Source of the DNA: Vescimonas cirricatena
Lineage (GTDB): Bacteria; Bacillota; Clostridia; Oscillospirales; Oscillospiraceae
NCBI RefSeq assembly: GCF_020687045.1
Contig: NZ_JAJEPW010000023.1
Location: forward strand, 1 to 46,123
Direction: 5' to 3'
DNA: 46,123 nucleotides
Both the position numbers and the translations under genes were made by a program. This document shows, in pieces, positions 41,896 to 46,123 of the stretch. Within the stretch, counting starts at the first letter, position 1; every line of letters starts with the position of its first letter. The notes below the pieces were generated by a model that was given only the letters and a program-made list of their open reading frames with translations, was not told where the DNA came from and did not search any database.

Positions 41896-41924
41896 ATTGT
41901 ACCGCAAACTGCCCCCAGCGTCAA
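41896..41924 (-). promoter_or_regulatory. Sigma-A promoter of the glycogen operon
   Basis: Minus strand TTGACG (41924-41919), 17-base spacer, TACAAT (41901-41896). The roughly 60-base leader contains a small GCCCC/GGGGC hairpin (41858-41874). Confidence 0.8.
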
Positions 41925-42002
41925 GGAATCCGCCGTTACCGGGAACGTCATTTATACGAAACATAGGACGCCGCCCTCCGGCCCCTTCACCGCCGGGGCA
42001 AG

Positions 42003-42036
42003 AAAATCACCCGAAGGGGGCCTCCCTCCGGGTGAT
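42003..42036 (-). terminator. Terminator of the eamA-radical SAM run
   Basis: Minus-strand hairpin ATCACCCG/CGGGTGAT with inner GGGAGG..CCCCCTT pairing, followed by TTTTCTTG, five bases after the DUF2344 stop. Confidence 0.8.
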
Positions 42037-42040
42037 GGAA

Positions 42041-42703
42041 TTATCGGAACACCTGGCCGTCGGCGTCCAGCAGCTGGCGGCGGCGGACCCGGACAAAGTC
42101 CGGCGTCAGCTCCGGCAGATACCGGGCGATGGCCTTTTCCAGCAGCTGGGGGTTCAGTCCCGGGTTCTGGGCCTGCACCGTGACAAAGACACGCAGCAGG
42201 TTCTCCTCCTGGGCAAAGGCGATGTCCCGGATCATGGGCGCGATGTCCACCTGGGCCAGCTGCTTGCGCTTGGTGCGCTTCTCGATCAGCAGCTCCTGCC
42301 GGTGGAACAGCTCCTCCAGGGCCTGCACGGCCCCCTCCGGCACCCCCCGGTCATAGTCCAGCTCCACCTCCGCCCGGAGATAGGCCAGCTCCCGCACCGG
42401 CCGCAGGGCGGGATAGCAGTCCAGGATCCGCAGCCCCTCCGGCAGGCCGCCGTTGAGCTTTTCGGCCAGGCCCGCCCCGTCGGTGTCCTGGGTCACCTCA
42501 AAGTCCAGCAGCTCGCAGTCGCTGGACTGGCACACCGGCAGAGGCAGCACGATGGAGATGATGGGGTGGGGATGGAAGCCCTGGGAGTGTTTGATATCCA
42601 GCTCCGTCCGGGGAAAGGCCCGCTGCACCGTCCGCAGCAGGTCCAGATTGGAGATATAGGCCGCCGGGCCCTCCTTCACAAACAGCAGTCGCAGCTTAGA
42701 CAT
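42041..42703 (-). CDS. TIGR03936/DUF2344 radical SAM-linked protein
   Basis: A 220-residue protein of the family that accompanies, or is fused to, TIGR03960 radical SAM proteins. It begins LRLLFVKEGPAAYISNLDLLRTVQRAF and contains KHSQGFHPHPIISIVLPLPV, both family signatures. Its function is not established; co-occurrence suggests it assists the radical SAM partner. Its start overlaps the partner's end by eight bases, so the two are translationally coupled. A terminator follows after five bases. Confidence 0.92.
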   Translation of the reverse strand: MSKLRLLFVKEGPAAYISNLDLLRTVQRAFPRTELDIKHSQGFHPHPIISIVLPLPVCQSSDCELLDFEVTQDTDGAGLAEKLNGGLPEGLRILDCYPALRPVRELAYLRAEVELDYDRGVPEGAVQALEELFHRQELLIEKRTKRKQLAQVDIAPMIRDIAFAQEENLLRVFVTVQAQNPGLNPQLLEKAIARYLPELTPDFVRVRRRQLLDADGQVFR

Positions 42704-44528
42704 CGCATTTCCCTCCTACCAGCCGGTTGGCGCCGCAGGCGTTGCAGTGGGTGCGGCAGTCCGGGGTGGTGACCCCGGCAAAGGCCCGCTCCCGCTCCCG
42801 CCAGAGATAGCTCTCCGTGACGCCGCTGGAGATCATGGCCCAGGGCATCAGCTCGTCCTTTTCCCGGGTGCGGTTGGCGTAAAAATGGGGGTCCAGCCCG
42901 CACTGGTCAAAGGCCTCCAGCCAGCGGTCCAGGGAGAAATACTCCTCCCAGGCGTCCAGCTTGGCCCCCTTGCGCCAGGCGGTCTCCAGGACCTTCCCCA
43001 TGCGCCGGTCCCCCCGGGCCAGAACGGCCTCCAGGAAGCTGGTGTCTGAATCGTGCCAGTTATAGGTGACGGTTTTGGTCTTGATGGCCTCCCGCAGCAG
43101 GGTCACCCGCCGCTCATATTCCTCCTTGGAGATCTGCGGCTCCCACTGAAAGGCCGTGTGGGGCTTGGGCACGAACCAGGAGGTGGACACGGTGATGCGG
43201 ACGCCCCGGTTCTTGTTGCTGGCGCTTTCCCGCCAGGTGTGCATGACCCGGGCCGCCAGATCGGCGATGCCCAGCACGTCCTCGTCGGTCTCCGTGGGCA
43301 GGCCCAGCATGAAATACAGCTTCACGGCGCTGTAGCCCCCGGCGAAGGCCGTCCGGCAGGAGGCCAGCAGGTCCTCCTGGGTGACGTTTTTGTTGATGAC
43401 GTCCCGCAGCCGCTGGGTCCCGGCCTCCGGGGCGAAGGTCAGGCCGCTTTTGCGGCCCTTGGCCAGCCGCTCCATCAGGCTCATGGAGAAGTTGTCCGCC
43501 CGCAGACTGGGCAGGGACAGATTCACGTGCCGCTGCTGGCAGAAGGGCTCCAGCTGGTCGCACAGCTCCGTCAGCGGCGGGTAGTCGCTGGTGGACAGGC
43601 TGGACAGGGTCACCTCCTGATAGCCGGAGTCGTTGCAGGACTCCACGCCGTATCGGGCGCACAGCTCCCGGCTGCGGTTGCGGACGGGCCGGTACACATA
43701 CCCCGCCTGACAGAACCGGCAGCCCCGGATGCAGCCCCGGAACAGCTCCAGCATCACCCGGTCCTGGACGATCTCCGTGGAGGGGACGATGGTTTTGGTG
43801 GGGAAAAAGGCTTTGTCCATATCCCGGACGATGCGCTTGGTCACCACCGCCGGGGCCCCGTCCCGGGGGGTGATGGCGGCCACGGTGCCGTCGTCGTGAT
43901 ACGTCACGTCGTACAGGCTGGGGACGTAGATGCCCGGCAGCTGGGCGGCGGCCCGAAGAAACGCCTCCTTGGTCCAGCCCTCCCGCCGGGCCCGGCGGTG
44001 CAGCTCCACCAGCTCCACGGTGATGTCCTCCCCCTCGCCCAGGCTCACCAGGTCGATGAAGTCGGCGATGGGCTCGGCGTTGTACATGGCGGTGCCTCCG
44101 GCGATGACCAGGGGGGTCAGGGCCGTGCGGTCGGCGCTGTGGATGGGGATTCCCGCCAGGTCCAGCATATTCAGGATGGCGGGAAAGGCCATCTCATAGC
44201 CCACGGAAAAGGCCACAATGTCAAAGTCCGTGATGGGCTGGCCGGATTCCAGGGCGAACAGGGGCATCCCCGCCCGGCGCATCTCCTCCTCCATGTCGCC
44301 CCAGGGGGCGAACACCCGCTGGCACCACACGCCCTCCATGTTGTTCATCACGCCGTAGAGAATCCGCATGCCCAGGTTGGACATGCCGATCTCGTATGTA
44401 TCCGGGAAGCAGAAGGCAATCCGGGTATCCACCTGGGCCGGGTCCTTCTTCACGGCGTTGTATTCCCCGCCCACATAGCGGGCAGGCTTCTGCACCCGGG
44501 GCAGAATGCGTTCCAATCGTTTATCCAC
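42696..44528 (-). CDS. TIGR03960-family B12-binding-domain radical SAM protein
   Basis: A 610-residue protein with an N-terminal B12-binding-like domain (about 30-190, ICFPDTYEIGMSNLGMRIL-type: FCFPDTYEIGMSNLG, then LESGQPITDFDIVAFSVGYE) and a radical SAM barrel whose CxxxCxxC cluster motif is in RGCIRGCRFCQAGYVYRP near residues 262-270. The FAPEAGTQRLRDVINK and YFMLGLPTETDEDV motifs are typical. The substrate is unknown; in many Clostridia this pair lies near rng, rplU and obg. The start is GTG, because AAAGGAG lies eight bases upstream; the ATG seven codons earlier overlaps that site. It follows eamA by 13 bases. Confidence 0.9.
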   Translation of the reverse strand: MDKRLERILPRVQKPARYVGGEYNAVKKDPAQVDTRIAFCFPDTYEIGMSNLGMRILYGVMNNMEGVWCQRVFAPWGDMEEEMRRAGMPLFALESGQPITDFDIVAFSVGYEMAFPAILNMLDLAGIPIHSADRTALTPLVIAGGTAMYNAEPIADFIDLVSLGEGEDITVELVELHRRARREGWTKEAFLRAAAQLPGIYVPSLYDVTYHDDGTVAAITPRDGAPAVVTKRIVRDMDKAFFPTKTIVPSTEIVQDRVMLELFRGCIRGCRFCQAGYVYRPVRNRSRELCARYGVESCNDSGYQEVTLSSLSTSDYPPLTELCDQLEPFCQQRHVNLSLPSLRADNFSMSLMERLAKGRKSGLTFAPEAGTQRLRDVINKNVTQEDLLASCRTAFAGGYSAVKLYFMLGLPTETDEDVLGIADLAARVMHTWRESASNKNRGVRITVSTSWFVPKPHTAFQWEPQISKEEYERRVTLLREAIKTKTVTYNWHDSDTSFLEAVLARGDRRMGKVLETAWRKGAKLDAWEEYFSLDRWLEAFDQCGLDPHFYANRTREKDELMPWAMISSGVTESYLWRERERAFAGVTTPDCRTHCNACGANRLVGGKCDV

Positions 44529-44541
44529 GGTATGTTCTCCT

Positions 44542-45426
44542 TTATACACGCTTTTTGCGGCCCAGGAAGGACCAGTCGCCCTCCATAATAAACAGGCTCA
44601 GCAGCATCAGGGCCGCGCCGATATAGCCCCGCAGAGACAGTACCTCGCCGGTCATGACAAAGGCCACCATGGAGGCAAACACCGGCTCCAGGGTAAAGAT
44701 CAGGCCCACATGGCTGGCGGTGGTATACTGCTGCTGCACGGACTGGATGACAAAGGCAACGCCGGAGCAGAAAATTCCCAGAAACAGCGCCGCCGCCCAG
44801 GTCCTGCCGGAGGTGGGCAGATGCACCGGTTCCTCCAGCACCAGGGCCAGGGCTAAGGTCACGATGCCCACCACCGCCAGCTGGCACACACCCAGGCCCA
44901 GGGGGTCCACCCGGGGATCCCGGACGGCCTTCTCCGTGATCAGCAGGTCCACGGCGTAGCACAGGGGGGTGATGAGGCAGATCAGGTCCCCGGAGGCGGG
45001 CCGCAGCTCCCCGTTCAGGGTCAGCAGGGCCATGCCCACCGTGCACACCACCAGCGCCGCCCCCAGCTTCCAGCCGGGCCGCTGCCGGAAGAACAGAAAG
45101 CCCAGCAGCGGGGCGAAGATCACCTGCAGGGCGCAGATGAACGCGGCGTTTGACAGGGAGGTGCGGGTGATGCCGTAGTTATAGGCCACATAGGTCCCCG
45201 CCAGGGCCAGGCCCACGATGAGGCTGTACCATAGGGTGGTGCGGTTGATGTGGACCACGTGCTTCCAGAAGATCAGCCCCAGCACCAGAAACGCCACAAT
45301 AAAGCGGAAGGCGTTCAGGGTCATGGGCGGCAGATCTGCCAGGCAGATATCCGTCAGGTAATAGCTGGCACCCCAGAAAAAGGTGGTCATCACCAGCAGC
45401 AGGTCGGCGCGGCGTTGCTTGTTCAT
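44542..45426 (-). CDS. EamA/DMT-family transporter
   Basis: A 294-residue membrane protein with ten predicted helices forming two EamA repeats (about 10-140 and 150-285). Typical features are TTFFWGASYYLTD near the start, GITRTSLSNAAFICALQVIFAPLLG ending repeat 1, and HVGLIFTLEPVFASMVAFVMTGEVLS in repeat 2. DMT members export amino acids and other metabolites; the substrate is unknown. The ATG follows TAGGAGAG. It is followed after 13 bases by the radical SAM gene and probably shares a transcript with it, though no functional link is obvious. Confidence 0.93.
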   Translation of the reverse strand: MNKQRRADLLLVMTTFFWGASYYLTDICLADLPPMTLNAFRFIVAFLVLGLIFWKHVVHINRTTLWYSLIVGLALAGTYVAYNYGITRTSLSNAAFICALQVIFAPLLGFLFFRQRPGWKLGAALVVCTVGMALLTLNGELRPASGDLICLITPLCYAVDLLITEKAVRDPRVDPLGLGVCQLAVVGIVTLALALVLEEPVHLPTSGRTWAAALFLGIFCSGVAFVIQSVQQQYTTASHVGLIFTLEPVFASMVAFVMTGEVLSLRGYIGAALMLLSLFIMEGDWSFLGRKKRV

Positions 45427-45466
45427 GTCTGTGTTCTCTCCTACCGAAAATCTTCACTAACATCCC

Positions 45467-45472
45467 ATTATA
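45467..45472 (-). promoter_or_regulatory. -10 box of the eamA promoter
   Basis: Minus strand consensus TATAAT (45472-45467), 41 bases before the ATG. The sequence 17 bases upstream (TTTTCT) is a poor -35, so the promoter is assigned on the -10 box alone. Confidence 0.4.
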
Positions 45473-45517
45473 CCACAGATCATCCGGCAAGAAAACAGCT
45501 TTTTTCGCTTTTTGCGG

Positions 45518-46092
45518 CTATTTCCACAGGCCCACATACCCCTCGTCGTGGAGCTGCTTGACAAACAGCAGCGCCATAGGCAGCAGGATCATCCCCGCCA
45601 CGCCCAAAGCCCGGAACCCGGCGTACATGGCCGCCAGAGCCGCCAGGGGAGGCAGGCCCGCCTGGGCGGCCATGACCTTGGGCTCCAGAAGGCTGCGCAC
45701 GGCGGAGATCACCGCGTACAGGGCCGCCAGAGCCACCGCCCGGGGGGCCTGCCCCGCCAGCAGACACACCGCCGCCCAGGGCAGCAGCACCGTGCCGGTG
45801 CCGAACACCGGCAGGGCGTCCACCAGCGCGGTAACGGCGGCCAGCAGCAGGGCATACCGCTGGCCCATCAGCAGGAACCCTGCCAGCAGTTCGCAGAAGG
45901 TGACCCCCAGCAAAATCGCCTGGGCCCGGCACCATTTCCCCAGGGTGGACAGCAGGTTGGCCTTGACCCCTCTGGCCCGGTCCAGCCGGTGCCCCAGCTG
46001 CCGCCGGAAAAAGGCCATCACCCGGGGATAGCTGCCGGCGGTGAAGAACACCGCCAGGGCCGTGGTGCCGCAGAACAGGAACACCCCCGGCA
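45518..46092 (-). CDS. AI-2E/YtvI-family membrane protein, 5' end cut off
   Basis: About 190 C-terminal residues of a polytopic protein of the AI-2E transporter (PerM/YtvI) family. Seen are SYPRVMAFFRRQLG, a KANLLSTLGKWCRAQAILLGVTF linker helix region (split by a turn), ALVDALPVFGTGTVLLPWA and SLLEPKVMAAQAGLPPLAAL, all typical of the C-terminal half; the last is the family's conserved EPKVMG-like motif. The frame remains open into the poly-G end, so the gene continues outside the window and the first visible valine codon is not a start. Some family members act in sporulation (YtvI) or as Na+/H+ antiporters; the role here is open. Confidence 0.85.

Positions 46093-46123
<31 letters not shown>

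Overview
The window looks like chromosomal DNA of a GC-rich Gram-positive anaerobe, most probably a gut Clostridia of the Oscillospiraceae type (Flavonifractor/Lawsonibacter-like). This is inference. It rests on the high GC, AGGAGG-type ribosome binding sites, sigma-A promoters, a GlgC/GlgD pair, a TIGR03960/TIGR03936 radical SAM pair, a free-standing TM1266-type regulator, and the order ybxF-like L7Ae, rpsL, rpsG, fusA, tuf. Almost all of it is core chromosome. I see no phage, plasmid, insertion sequence, CRISPR, rRNA or tRNA. The right edge ends in 31 consecutive G, which looks like an assembly artefact.

Layout. 0.1-6.8 kb (minus): secA, the peptidoglycan editing factor pgeF, an orphan peptide-binding lipoprotein and a divergent MurE-like ligase. 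6.9-7.7 kb: a helix-turn-helix regulator whose promoter spacer holds a perfect inverted repeat. 7.8-10.7 kb (minus): a four-gene operon of a TM1266-type regulator and an NMT1/SsuABC-type ABC transporter, behind a structured leader with an intrinsic terminator that I cannot assign to a known riboswitch class. 10.7-13.1 kb (plus): pyroglutamyl peptidase and a CBS/DRTGG-containing Mn-dependent pyrophosphatase. 13.3-15.1 kb (minus): mntP and a CaxA-type exchanger behind a yybP-ykoY manganese riboswitch. 15.2-18.7 kb (plus): dCMP deaminase, CyuA-type desulfidase, truA and glutaminase. 19.0-24.3 kb (minus): a 1766-residue secreted PHP-domain protein with a C-terminal wall-anchor-like signal. 24.5-29.4 kb (plus): the str operon and tuf. 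29.8-32.0 kb: a CarD-family regulator facing mscS, a GlsB/YeaQ-type protein and a gamma-carbonic anhydrase. 32.0-33.7 kb (minus): mgtE behind an M-box magnesium riboswitch. 33.8-41.9 kb (minus): the glycogen operon glgB-glgC-glgD-glgA-glgP from one promoter. 42.0-46.1 kb (minus): the radical SAM pair, an EamA exporter and a truncated AI-2E-family protein.

How the genes work together. Two ion-responsive RNAs control metal transport: manganese export with a cation exchanger, and magnesium import. A manganese-dependent enzyme lies next door. The glycogen genes make a complete synthesis and breakdown set. The secA-pgeF-lipoprotein-MurE run suggests envelope maintenance or peptidoglycan recycling, as inference only.

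Most unusual features. (1) The unassigned leader on the TM1266/ABC operon. (2) A mosaic intergenic repeat built of hairpin modules, present in three convergent gene gaps (13.1, 18.8 and 29.6 kb) in different module combinations. (3) A second palindromic repeat, identical over 28 bp, at the window start and inside the ABC operon. (4) A structured S12-S7 intercistronic region in the str operon. The main gene-free stretches (14853-15195, 18738-19005, 29391-29759, 33411-33768) are accounted for by riboswitches, repeats and terminators.
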